From Antarctobacter aquimaris (GTDB lineage: Bacteria; Pseudomonadota; Alphaproteobacteria; Rhodobacterales; Rhodobacteraceae), in the NCBI RefSeq assembly GCF_900184945.1, contig NZ_FXYF01000002.1, forward strand, positions 534,221 to 598,220: a stretch of DNA of 64,000 nucleotides, read 5' to 3'. Shown here in pieces: positions 1 through 7,748 of this stretch. The notes beneath the pieces were generated by a model. The model was not told the DNA's origin, did no database searches, and worked only from the letters and a program-made list of their open reading frames with translations. The translations under genes and the position numbers were made by a program. Positions within the stretch are counted from its first letter, which is position 1, and every line of letters starts with the position of its first letter.

Positions 1-2
1 TC

Positions 3-830
3 GAGCGCTGCAAGCGGGTCGAGGACTCCGCCGACCTGTTGCGCGCCACCGGCGCCGACGTGGTGCTGGCGACCGAAGTCGACCTCGGCATGGCCCGCTC
101 CTCGCAGCGCCACACCGTCCGCGACCTCGCCCAAGACCTCGGCTTTGGCTACGCCTTCGGCACCGAGTTCGTCGAGCTGGGCACCGGCGACCCGGTCGAA
201 ACCGCGCTGTTCGCCGATGTGCCCAACGACCACGGTCTGCACGGCAACGCGATCCTGTCGCGCTATCCGCTGGAAAACGTCGCCCTGATCCCGCTGGACG
301 CGGGCGGCATGTGGTTCGTTTCGCAGCCCAAGAGCGACGGCCAACTGCGGCTGGGCGGGCGCATGGCCCTGGCCGCGCAGATCGTCACCGCCGCCGGGCC
401 GCTGACCATTGCGGCGGCGCATTACGAGAGCGAGAGCGACGCGCAGGGCCGCGCCACCCAGACCCGCGCCTTTCTCGACGGGCTGCACCACACCTATGGC
501 GACGGTCCCGCCGTGCTCGGCGGCGACCTCAACACCAACCGCCTGATGGACGGCACCCGCACCGGCGCGCAGGCCGTCCAGACCCCCGCCGCCGCCGAAC
601 CCTGCTTTGATGTCTTCGCCGATCACGGTTTCGACTGGCGCGCCTGCAACACCGGGCAGGTCACGCTGCGCGCCGCCCCCGGCAAACCCGTGCGCTACCC
701 GCTGCCGATCCTCGACTGGCTGTTCACCCGCCGCGTCGCCCCCTCAGACCCGCGCGTCCATGCCGCGCTGTCGCCCGCCGGGCACTACCTGTCGGACCAC
801 GAACTCCTCAGCGTCCGGATCGCCCCCTGA
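3..830 (+). CDS. Endonuclease/exonuclease/phosphatase family protein, 5' end missing
   Basis: The reading frame is open to the left edge of the window, so the start lies outside; 275 residues are visible. Family signatures in order are GNAILSRYPL (about residue 81), a catalytic-type AAAHYESES segment, GGDLNTN (about 168) and the C-terminal SDHELL, matching the DNase I/AP endonuclease/phosphatase fold in which the Asp-x-Asn and Asp-His pairs bind the metal and activate water. The substrate (nucleic acid, phospholipid or inositol phosphate) cannot be told from sequence. It ends three bases before the convergent sugar isomerase gene, with no obvious terminator between. The family call is firm, the role is unknown. 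Confidence 0.8.
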   Translation, partial: ERCKRVEDSADLLRATGADVVLATEVDLGMARSSQRHTVRDLAQDLGFGYAFGTEFVELGTGDPVETALFADVPNDHGLHGNAILSRYPLENVALIPLDAGGMWFVSQPKSDGQLRLGGRMALAAQIVTAAGPLTIAAAHYESESDAQGRATQTRAFLDGLHHTYGDGPAVLGGDLNTNRLMDGTRTGAQAVQTPAAAEPCFDVFADHGFDWRACNTGQVTLRAAPGKPVRYPLPILDWLFTRRVAPSDPRVHAALSPAGHYLSDHELLSVRIAP

Positions 831-833
831 GTC

Positions 834-1523
834 TCAGGCCCCCAGCCAGCTCCGGTAGTCGCTGACCAGCAGGTGCAGCGGCGGCTCGTCCTCCTCGATC
901 TCGGCAAACCGGCCGATCGGCTCGCGAAAGATGTTGTCGGTCTCGTCGTCGTTGACGGTGCTGACCTCGCCGATCAACACGTCGCCGCCCTCACCCCAGA
1001 AGGCGTGCCAGTCGCCCGGCCGCAGGGTCACGCTTTCGCCCGGCGCCAGCTTCAGCTTGCCGCCCGGCGGCACCTCGCGCCAGATGCCGTCGCACATGAC
1101 AGAGACACCCACGTCCGCCGCGCAGTGCCCCAGGTCGTCCGAGCCGAACAGCTCGACCACCAGCGTCCCGCCGCCCCGGTTGATGATGTCCTCGGCCTTG
1201 ATCACATGGGTGTGCATCGGCGACAGCTGGTCGCGGCGCGAGATCAGCAGCTTTTCGGCGTAGCACATGCCGCGCCCGGATTGCAGGTCCGTGAGCAGCC
1301 CGTTGCGCAGGGTGAACAGGAACAGCCCCAGCTCGTCGAACCGGCCCGCGCCGTAATCGGTGATATCCCAGCCGCAGCGCGCGTCGATCACGTGCCGCGC
1401 CTCGCCCGCGTGGGCGACAAAGGCCTCCGGCGTCCACTGCGCAAAGGGCGGCAGGACAAAGCCGTGGCGGCGGATCATCTCGTCCGCCTGCCGCATGACG
1501 GCGTTGATGTGCGAGCGTTTCAT
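834..1523 (-). CDS. D-lyxose/D-mannose-type sugar isomerase (cupin)
   Basis: The 229-residue protein resembles the D-lyxose ketol-isomerase family (formerly DUF1498), cupin enzymes that interconvert aldoses such as D-lyxose or D-mannose with ketoses. The metal site is visible as MHTHVIKAEDIINRGGGTL in the middle of the chain (His-x-His, then Glu) and a later GDWHAFWGE that supplies the last His. ATG at 1523 was chosen because GGGAGG lies about eight bases upstream; the frame runs further but has no better site. The gene stands alone, convergent with the EEP gene, and nothing nearby names the sugar. Family assignment is good; substrate is inferred from the family only. Confidence 0.8.
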   Translation of the reverse strand: MKRSHINAVMRQADEMIRRHGFVLPPFAQWTPEAFVAHAGEARHVIDARCGWDITDYGAGRFDELGLFLFTLRNGLLTDLQSGRGMCYAEKLLISRRDQLSPMHTHVIKAEDIINRGGGTLVVELFGSDDLGHCAADVGVSVMCDGIWREVPPGGKLKLAPGESVTLRPGDWHAFWGEGGDVLIGEVSTVNDDETDNIFREPIGRFAEIEEDEPPLHLLVSDYRSWLGA

Positions 1524-1604
1524 GCGCCAACCTCCCCTAGGTGTCGCGGCCCACACTAGGGCCGCCCACCCCAGCTTTCCGGCCTGCGCGCCGCGCGGTC
1601 AAGC

Positions 1605-1640
1605 CCCGGCGTCTGGCCCGGCGTCTGGCCTGGCGTCTGG
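1605..1640. repeat. Three 12-bp tandem repeats
   Basis: The unit CCGGCGTCTGGC occurs at 1605-1616 and 1617-1628, with a one-base variant at 1629-1640. A further partial copy (AGCGTCTGGC) follows near 1656-1665. The repeats lie in the gene-free stretch between the isomerase start (1523) and the B12 riboswitch (about 1741). The rest of that stretch shows no convincing gene; open frames through it are arginine-rich products of GC-rich repeats. Confidence 0.7.
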
Positions 1641-1740
1641 CCCGCCGACAAGCGCAGCGTCTGGCCCGGCGTCGCGCACCGCCCGCCCCGTGTCGCTTTG
1701 CCCATTGCTCCGGAAAGATGCATCTGTCACACACAGTCCC

Positions 1741-1920
1741 GTGACCGGTCCCGGCGCGGCCTGCGCCGGGGGAAAGAGGGAATGCCGTGCGCCCCTGACA
1801 GGGCCAGTCGGCAGCTGCCCCCGCAACTGTAGGCGGAGAGCCTGGCCAAGACGCCACTGGAGCAATCCGGGAAGGCAGGCCCAGGCGAAGACCCGCAAGC
1901 CAGGAGACCTGCCGGACACC
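1741..1920 (+). ncRNA. Cobalamin riboswitch upstream of the cobalt importer
   Basis: Conserved elements of the AdoCbl aptamer are readable in order: GGGAATGCCGTGCG (about 1778), AGCTGCCCCCGCAACTGTA (1813-1831), GCCACTGG (1853-1860), GGGAAGGC (1869-1876) and the B12 box AGCCAGGAGACCTGCC (1898-1913). It precedes the cobalt uptake operon that starts at 2088, so cobalamin should shut down cobalt import when the vitamin is plentiful. The expression platform between 1914 and 2087 contains several GC-rich hairpins (for example CCCGC-CCCTT-GCGGG at about 1927) but I could not decide between termination and start-site masking. Confidence 0.93.
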
Positions 1921-2087
1921 CGCGACCCGCCCCTTGCGGGAAACGGTTCCACCGGACGCCGGGGTGTGCGTCTGGCTCGTGTCCGTGGCGCGGGGTCCAC
2001 CCGCCGTCGCGGCTCCGGGCCGGGCCTGTCCTGTCGTTCCAGACGCACCGCGCCGGGGATGGCGCGACATGGACAAGGACGACGACC

Positions 2088-2885
2088 GTGAGCTTTCTTC
2101 CGTCACGATGGCACAGGGCCCTTCTGGGGGCCTCGCTGGCGCTGCCCGCCACCCCGGCCCCGGCGCATTTCCTGCTCGAATACACCGCCGAGACGATCAT
2201 CGCCCGGCCCGGCGAAGTGCCGGTGTCGCTGATCTTCTGGCACCCCTGGCAGAACGGCTACGTGATGGAGATGGCCCGCCCGCGCGCCTTCTACATGATC
2301 CATCGCGGCGACCGGACGGACCTGATGGACACGCTGGAACCCTTTGCCTTTGCCGGGGCCGAGAACACAGCCACCGCCTGGCGCGGCTCGGTGCCGGTGC
2401 GGCGCTCCGGCGACTACGTCCTCGTGACCGAACCCGAGTCCTATTACGAGCAGTCCGAGGACAAGTTCATCCAGCAGTTCGCCAAGGTGGTGCTGAACCG
2501 CAGCACCCTGCCCACCGACTGGACCGATCCCGTGGGCCTGCCGGCCGAGATCGTGCCGCTGACCAAGCCCTACAACGTGCTGGCCGGCGGCAGCTTTACC
2601 GGCCGCGTGCTGGCCGATGGACAGCCCGTGGCGGGGGCCGAGATCGAGGTCGAATTCATGGCCGCCCTGCCCGAGGGCGACCGCGCCGGCGCGCCGTCCG
2701 TCAAACCGCCGCCGGGCGGCGCGATGGTGGTTCTGTCGGACGCCGACGGCGTGTTCACCGTGACCGTGCCTCGCGCCGGGCACTGGGGCTTTGCCGCGCT
2801 GGCCATCGGCCCGGTGACGGAACACCAGGGTAAGCCGCTGAGCCAGGACGCGGTGCTGTGGATCCGCGCCTGGGACCTGGAATGA
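2088..2885 (+). CDS. DUF4198 periplasmic protein of the cobalt uptake operon
   Basis: This 265-residue protein starts with a signal-type sequence (hydrophobic core around residues 10-25, ending in PAPAH) so the mature protein probably begins with His-27 in the periplasm. The rest fits the DUF4198 family often found with CbiM-type cobalt or nickel ECF importers, with a carboxypeptidase-regulatory-like beta domain (about 185-260). It is the first gene after the B12 riboswitch and lies ten bases before cbiM. A role in periplasmic metal capture or delivery is inferred from context; no biochemical function is established. The start is GTG at 2088 with a weak AAGGA upstream. Confidence 0.75.
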   Translation: MSFLPSRWHRALLGASLALPATPAPAHFLLEYTAETIIARPGEVPVSLIFWHPWQNGYVMEMARPRAFYMIHRGDRTDLMDTLEPFAFAGAENTATAWRGSVPVRRSGDYVLVTEPESYYEQSEDKFIQQFAKVVLNRSTLPTDWTDPVGLPAEIVPLTKPYNVLAGGSFTGRVLADGQPVAGAEIEVEFMAALPEGDRAGAPSVKPPPGGAMVVLSDADGVFTVTVPRAGHWGFAALAIGPVTEHQGKPLSQDAVLWIRAWDLE

Positions 2886-2894
2886 GGGGCCGCC

Positions 2895-3512
2895 ATGCAC
2901 ATCGTTGACGGCGCGCTCTCGACCCCGGTCCTGGTCGGCGGCGCGGTCGCGGCGGCGGGCGGCATCGCGCTGGGCCTGCGCGCGCTGCCGCTGGAGCGGA
3001 TCCCGGCGGCGGGCGTGCTCTCGGCCGCCTTCTTCGTCGCGGCGCTGATCCACGTGCCGCTCGGGCCCTCGTCGATCCACCTGATGCTGAACGGGCTGGC
3101 CGGGCTGATCCTGGGCTGGGCGGCCTTTCCGGCGCTGTTCGTCGGGCTCTTGTTGCAGGCGGTGTTCTTCGGCTTTGGCGGGCTGACCGTGCTGGGGGTC
3201 AACGCGGTCAACATCGCCCTGCCGGCGGTGCTGGTGGGCGTGCTCTTCGGCCGGCTGGTGGCGCGCTCCGCCCCGCTGGGGGCGGCGATCTGGGGCGGCA
3301 TCGCCGGCGCGCTGTCGATCGCGCTGACCACCGTCATGGTCGCCCTGTCGCTGGCGCTGTCGGGGCGCGAGTTCCTCGCCGCAGCACACCTCGTGCTGGT
3401 CGCCCACCTGCCGCTGATGGCGGTCGAAGGCGTGCTCACCGGCTTTGCCGTCCTGCTGGCGCGCAAGGTCAAGCCGGACCTCTTCACCGCGCTGCGCGAG
3501 GACGTGGCATGA
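2895..3512 (+). CDS. cbiM: Cobalt ECF transporter S component CbiM
   Basis: CbiM is the integral membrane component that binds Co2+ in the energy-coupling-factor importer. The extreme N-terminus MHIVDGALS matches the family's MHIPDG(F)LS, in which Met-1 and His-2 take part in metal coordination, and a second ligand region GPSSIHLMLNG places His-62 where the family's conserved His lies. The 205 residues form about six hydrophobic segments. It follows the DUF4198 gene closely and overlaps the CbiL-like gene by four bases (ATGA). Val-4 and Ala-7 replace the usual Pro and Phe, a mild deviation. Cobalt rather than nickel is favoured because of the upstream B12 riboswitch. Confidence 0.93.
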   Translation: MHIVDGALSTPVLVGGAVAAAGGIALGLRALPLERIPAAGVLSAAFFVAALIHVPLGPSSIHLMLNGLAGLILGWAAFPALFVGLLLQAVFFGFGGLTVLGVNAVNIALPAVLVGVLFGRLVARSAPLGAAIWGGIAGALSIALTTVMVALSLALSGREFLAAAHLVLVAHLPLMAVEGVLTGFAVLLARKVKPDLFTALREDVA

Positions 3513-4078
3513 AACGGCTGGCCCTGATCTGCGCGCTGACCGCCCTGCCCGTCCCCACCCTCGCGCACAACGTGATCGCCGCCGTCTTTCCCTCCGGCAG
3601 CGCCATCGAGGGCGAGATCGGCTTTTCCAACGGCGACATGGCCGCCGACCAGCCGGTCGAAGTCTACGGCCCCGACGGCGCGCTGCTGGGCACCACCCGG
3701 ACGGATGCCGAGGGCTTTTTCCTCTTCACCCCGACCCAGCCCGTCGCCCACAGCTTTCGCGCCGACATGGGCGCGGGTCACGTCGCCGACGTGACGCTGG
3801 CGGCCGAGGACGTCGCCCGCATCCTCGGCACCGCGCCCGCGCCCACGCCCGAACCCGCCGCCAATGCCCCCGCCGCGCCGCCCGGCAGCGGCCTCACCGC
3901 CGCCGACCGCGCCGAGATCGCCACCCTGCTGCGGGATGAGCTGCGCCCGCTGCGCCGCGAGATCGCCGCCTACCGCGAAAAGAACGACCTGCAGACCATC
4001 CTCGGCGGGCTCGGCTACATCCTCGGGCTGTTCGGGCTGGGCTTCTACCTCGCCGCCCGGCGCCAGATGAAAGGCTGA
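3509..4078 (+). CDS. CbiL/NikL-like auxiliary component of the cobalt importer
   Basis: The 189-residue protein has a signal peptide (residues 1-19, ending TLA), a beta-rich periplasmic domain with the TTRTDAEGFFLF motif of carboxypeptidase-regulatory folds (about 45-85), a Pro/Ala-rich linker (110-130), a charged helix and one C-terminal membrane segment (about 165-183). This arrangement is that of CbiL/NikL-type accessory proteins that accompany CbiM or NikM in gene order M-L-Q-O. The mature protein would start with His, which may help bind metal (inference). It overlaps cbiM by four bases and precedes cbiQ by five. Confidence 0.8.
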   Translation: MKRLALICALTALPVPTLAHNVIAAVFPSGSAIEGEIGFSNGDMAADQPVEVYGPDGALLGTTRTDAEGFFLFTPTQPVAHSFRADMGAGHVADVTLAAEDVARILGTAPAPTPEPAANAPAAPPGSGLTAADRAEIATLLRDELRPLRREIAAYREKNDLQTILGGLGYILGLFGLGFYLAARRQMKG

Positions 4079-4083
4079 CACCG

Positions 4084-4872
4084 ATGGGTCACGTCCTCAC
4101 CAACGGCGCCGCCACCCTGACCGAGACCGGCGCCGAACGCAGCGCCAGCCTGCTCGGCGCGCTCGACCCCCGCGCCCGCATCCTCGCCGCCCTGACCTAC
4201 GGCATCACCGTGGTGGCGCTCGACACCCTGCCCGCGCTGACCCTCGCGCTGACCCTCTCGCTCACCCTGCTGGCGCTCTCCGGCCTGCCCGCCGGGCGCA
4301 CCCTGAAACGGGTGGCGATGGTCGACGGCTTCATCCTCTTCATGCTGGCGCTGCTGCCCTTCACGGTCCCGGGCGATCCGATGTTCACCCTGTTCGGCTA
4401 CCCGGCCAGCTGGCAGGGCCTCGCCCGCGCCATCGACATCGGCCTGACCGCCAACGCCGTCGTCCTCGCCCTCATGGTGCTGGTCGGCACGCTGGAGCCG
4501 GTCACGCTGGGCCACGCCCTGCACCGCCTGCGCGTGCCCGAAACGCTGGTGCACCTGATGATGTTCACCGTCCGCTACATCGAGGTGCTGCGCGAGGAAT
4601 ACCTCCGCCTGCGCGCCGCCATGAAGGTGCGCGGCTTTCGCCCCGGCACCAACTGGCACAGCTACCGCAGCTTCGGCTACCTCGTCGGCATGATGATGGT
4701 GCGCGCCATCGAACGCTCCGAACGCCTGCTGGGCGCGATGAAATGCCGGGGCTTTTCCGGCCGCATCGTGCTGTTGCAGGAGTTCCGCACCACCCGCGCC
4801 GACACCCTCTTTGCGCTGGTCGTGCTGGCCTGCCTGATCGCCCTCGCCGCGGTGGACCTGACATGGCGCTGA
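4084..4872 (+). CDS. cbiQ: Cobalt ECF transporter T component CbiQ
   Basis: CbiQ is the transmembrane coupling subunit that links the substrate-binding component to the ATPase. The 262 residues contain several membrane spans and the two cytoplasmic coupling motifs of ECF T components, seen here as AMKVRGF (near residue 180) and AMKCRGF (near 219). The gene lies between the CbiL-like gene and cbiO and overlaps cbiO by ten bases, indicating translational coupling. An N-terminal extension of about 20 residues precedes the first conserved segment. Confidence 0.92.
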   Translation: MGHVLTNGAATLTETGAERSASLLGALDPRARILAALTYGITVVALDTLPALTLALTLSLTLLALSGLPAGRTLKRVAMVDGFILFMLALLPFTVPGDPMFTLFGYPASWQGLARAIDIGLTANAVVLALMVLVGTLEPVTLGHALHRLRVPETLVHLMMFTVRYIEVLREEYLRLRAAMKVRGFRPGTNWHSYRSFGYLVGMMMVRAIERSERLLGAMKCRGFSGRIVLLQEFRTTRADTLFALVVLACLIALAAVDLTWR

Positions 4873-5513
4873 TCGAGCTTCACGACCTGCACTTTGCCTA
4901 CCCCGGCCAGCCCCCCGTGCTGGCGGGCGCGTCGATGCGGCTGGGCGCGGGTGAGCGTCTGTCGATCACCGGCGCCAACGGCGCGGGCAAATCGACCCTG
5001 CTGCGCATCATCCTGGGCCTCGTGCGCCCCGAGCGCGGCAGCGTGACCGTCTTCGACACCGAGCGCCGGCGCGAGGCCGATTTCCACGAGGTCCGCCGCC
5101 GCATCGGGCTGGTGTTCCAGGACCCCGACGACCAGCTGTTCTGCCCCACCGTGGCCGAGGACGTGGCATTCGGCCCGCTGAACCTGGGCAAGACGCGGGG
5201 GGAGGCGCTGGACATCGTCGACCGCCTGCTCACCGATCTCGACCTGCACCACCTGCGCGACCGCGTCACGCACAAGCTCTCGGGCGGCGAAAAGCGTCTG
5301 GTGACGCTGGCCACCGTGCTGGCGATGGACCCCGAGGTGCTGCTCTTGGACGAACCCACCAACGCGCTGGACCCCCGCAACGCCGACCGCCTGGCCGAGA
5401 TCCTGACGGCGCTTCCCCAGCCGGTCCTGCTGGTCTCACACGACCCTGCGTTTCGGGAACGGATCGCGCCCTGTGCGTTGGAGTTGACCGAGGGGCGGCT
5501 GGTGCCGGTCTAG
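4863..5513 (+). CDS. cbiO: Cobalt ECF transporter ATPase CbiO
   Basis: This 216-residue ABC ATPase powers cobalt import. Walker A is GANGAGKST (37-45), the Q-loop follows in VFQDPDDQLF, the signature is LSGGEKR and Walker B is VLLLDEPTNALD. The frame is open further upstream, but ATG at 4863 is the only start that gives the family's normal N-terminus and it overlaps the cbiQ stop. It is the last gene of the operon. Its stop shares the palindrome CTAG (5510-5513) with the stop of the convergent WD40 protease gene, leaving no room for a conventional terminator. Confidence 0.93.
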   Translation: MALIELHDLHFAYPGQPPVLAGASMRLGAGERLSITGANGAGKSTLLRIILGLVRPERGSVTVFDTERRREADFHEVRRRIGLVFQDPDDQLFCPTVAEDVAFGPLNLGKTRGEALDIVDRLLTDLDLHHLRDRVTHKLSGGEKRLVTLATVLAMDPEVLLLDEPTNALDPRNADRLAEILTALPQPVLLVSHDPAFRERIAPCALELTEGRLVPV

Positions 5514-7579
5514 TACCCGCCCCAGATGCGGTTGGTGCCGTCAGACGAGGCCGTCAGGATTTGCGTCCCGTCAGGGGAAAACACTGCGCTGTTCACCCAG
5601 TCTTCATGCCCGGAGAGCCTGGCCATTTCCCGCCCTGTCGCGACATCCCAGACCCGCGCTGTCTCATCATTCGAGGCGGTTACTACCAGCGTACCATCCG
5701 GAGAAAACGCAGCCCGTGTGACAGTGTTGGAATGCCCCGATAGGGTAACAATTTGCTGACCCGTCGCTGCGTCCCAGACCCGAGCGGTCTTGTCACTGGA
5801 AGCTGTCAATATTCGTTTTCCGTCCGGTGAATAGGATGCACTCAACACAGCGTCCTTATGACCGATAAGCGTTCTGAGTTGCCGTCCCGTCTCAGAATCC
5901 CAGACCCTTGCAAGTCCATCGCCACAGGCAGTGACGACCCGCGTTCCGTTAGGGGAAAAAGCCGCGCTTCGAAAATCAATCCCGACACCTGACAGGGTCG
6001 CCACTACCCGGCCCGTTGCAACATCCCAAACCCGTGCGGTCTTGTCGCTGGAAGCCGTTACGACCCGCCGGCCATCGGGGGAAAACTCCGCGCTCAGAAC
6101 GGAGTCACCGTGACCGATGAACGCTCTTAGTTGCCGTCCCGTCGCAGAATCCCAGACCCTTGCAAAACCATCGCCAGAGGCGGTGACGACCCGCGTTCCG
6201 TCGGGGGAAAAAGCTGCGCTTCGAAGTTCAATCCCAACAACCGCCAGAAGCCCGACACCTGACAGAGTCGCCACTACCTGGCCCGTTGCGACATCCCAAA
6301 CCCGGGCGGTTTTGTCGCCGGAAGCCGTTACGATCCGCGTGCCATCCGGGGAGAATTCCGCGCTCCATAATATGCGTCCTCGACCAAGAATAGTTCTGAC
6401 GCTTTTTTCCCAGTAGATGTCGAGCAACCGAGTGCTATCCAGTTCATCTGCCGCCAGAGCTGGCCCTTCTGGTTCTGCGCTGCGCTTGGCCTCCGCCTTC
6501 CATGCCGCCAACTGCTCCGCCAGCTTCCGCCGCTCCGCCTCGGCCGCCACGCGCGCCAGCCGCTCCGCCTCGGCCTTCTCCGCCGCCTTTCGCGCCGCCT
6601 CTTCGGCCTGCCGCCTGCGCTCTGCCTCGGCCTCCGCACCCTGCTGCCGAAGACGCTCCAGCTCGGCCTGCGCCGCGGCCAGTTGCGCCGCCAGCGCCGC
6701 GTTCCCCTCGTCCGGTGCGGGGGCCAGCGCCAGCAGTTCGGCCACCACCTTGGATTTCTGCGCGATCAGCGTCATCGGGATGGCAAAGTTGATCCCCTCG
6801 CGCGGGCTGCCCGCATGATGGAGCGCGATCACCTGGCGCGTGTCGTCGCTGAACACCGGCGATCCGGAATTGCCGTTCAGCGTGTCGCAGGTGTGGCGCA
6901 TCTGCTTGCCCGCCAGCGGTTTGCTGTCCGTGGCGCGGCACTCCTTGCGGCTGACGTACAGCGCCTGCGGCACCGGCACCGGCGCCACCTGGAACACCGG
7001 GTGCCCCAGCACCATCAGCGGCATGCCGGCGTCGCGTGTCTCGTCGATGTCGCGCGCGGCCAGCTCCAGCGTGCCCCATTCCGCGGCCGGGTTGCCAAAG
7101 ACCTGGAGGATGGCAAAGTCCAGATCGCCCGAGGCGCTGATCTCCACCGGCGCGGTGCCGACGTTGTAGGTCCGGGTGCCCTCCTCGATCCCGGTTTCCA
7201 CGTAGCCGGTGATGAAGTTGATCGACTGCACCTGCCCGCCCTCCAGGCAATGCGCATTGGTCATCAGGTAGCGGTCGGAAATCAGGAAGGCGGTGCAATA
7301 GCCCACGCCCCGGGAAAAGGCCACGTCCAGCCGCCCCACGGCACGGCCCAGCCGGCGCAGTTCCGAGGACTCAGGGTAGAAGGACGCCGGCTCGGCATCG
7401 AATTCGCCACCGAAAGCCTGCTCGAACGTGATCGCCCCGGCGCTCTGCCTTGCCGTCACCACGACCTTGCCAAAGTTCTCCAACGGTGCGAGCGGGAAGT
7501 CCTGGGCGTCGGCGGCCCCGGCGCGGGCGAGGCCAAGGGCAAGGACCGAGGCGGCGGCGGTCAGGCGGGCAATTGACAT
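5510..7579 (-). CDS. Secreted trypsin-like protease with seven WD40 repeats
   Basis: The 689-residue protein has a signal peptide (about 1-25, ending ADA), a trypsin-like serine protease domain with His-110 (NAHC), Asp-154 (DLDFAIL) and Ser-238 (GNSGSP), a highly charged Ala/Glu/Arg coiled coil (about 300-375) and seven C-terminal WD40 blades (about 395-689), enough for one closed propeller. All three catalytic residues are present. It should act in the periplasm or outside the cell. ATG at 7579 (GGAG upstream) is preferred over a TTG 21 bases earlier. Blades 1-2 and 3-4 are near-identical at the DNA level. The substrate and partners of the propeller are unknown. Confidence 0.88.
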   Translation of the reverse strand: MSIARLTAAASVLALGLARAGAADAQDFPLAPLENFGKVVVTARQSAGAITFEQAFGGEFDAEPASFYPESSELRRLGRAVGRLDVAFSRGVGYCTAFLISDRYLMTNAHCLEGGQVQSINFITGYVETGIEEGTRTYNVGTAPVEISASGDLDFAILQVFGNPAAEWGTLELAARDIDETRDAGMPLMVLGHPVFQVAPVPVPQALYVSRKECRATDSKPLAGKQMRHTCDTLNGNSGSPVFSDDTRQVIALHHAGSPREGINFAIPMTLIAQKSKVVAELLALAPAPDEGNAALAAQLAAAQAELERLRQQGAEAEAERRRQAEEAARKAAEKAEAERLARVAAEAERRKLAEQLAAWKAEAKRSAEPEGPALAADELDSTRLLDIYWEKSVRTILGRGRILWSAEFSPDGTRIVTASGDKTARVWDVATGQVVATLSGVGLLAVVGIELRSAAFSPDGTRVVTASGDGFARVWDSATGRQLRAFIGHGDSVLSAEFSPDGRRVVTASSDKTARVWDVATGRVVATLSGVGIDFRSAAFSPNGTRVVTACGDGLARVWDSETGRQLRTLIGHKDAVLSASYSPDGKRILTASSDKTARVWDAATGQQIVTLSGHSNTVTRAAFSPDGTLVVTASNDETARVWDVATGREMARLSGHEDWVNSAVFSPDGTQILTASSDGTNRIWGGY
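5890..6360 (-). repeat. Internal 252-bp duplication inside the WD40 region
   Basis: The segment starting with AGAATCCCAGACCCTTGCAA at 5894 recurs at 6146, an offset of 252 bases, and similarity continues through the following blade. Each unit encodes a pair of WD40 blades (3-4 and 1-2 in protein order). The second copy carries an 18-base addition near 6237, giving a six-residue longer loop (GVGLLAVVGIE against GVGIDF). The low divergence points to a recent tandem duplication or gene conversion. Confidence 0.8.
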
Positions 7580-7682
7580 GAGGCAATGGACTCCGGGCAA
7601 TACGTGCCGCGTTAGCCTAACACGGTTGACGCGGCATCCGAGTCCGAAATGCCCGGCGCGGCGTCACGCGCGAAACCCTCGG

Positions 7683-7735
7683 CGTTTTGTACAAAAAGAC
7701 ATTTTTCGCGTACAGGACGTACAAAACGTACAAAC
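7683..7735. promoter_or_regulatory. GTACA repeat cluster upstream of the WD40 protease
   Basis: In the gap between the lyase gene (ends 7749) and the protease start (7579), an AT-richer island holds the perfect palindrome TTTTGTACAAAA (7685-7696) and four GTACA boxes at 7689, 7710, 7719 and 7728. The last three are spaced exactly nine bases apart. The arrangement suggests a regulatory protein binding site for the leftward protease gene. I know of no regulator with this pattern, so the role is inferred. Confidence 0.5.
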
Positions 7736-7748
7736 CGACGCGGCGCCG

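Noticed and set aside
1537..2106. Minus-strand Arg/Ala/Gly-rich open frames over the riboswitch
   Set aside because: They arise from the 12-bp tandem repeats and the riboswitch; the protein would be repetitive and there is no ribosome site.
2103..3407. Minus-strand open frames across the cobalt importer
   Set aside because: They overlap three well-supported genes (DUF4198, cbiM) and show only low-complexity Gln/Arg/His-rich sequence.
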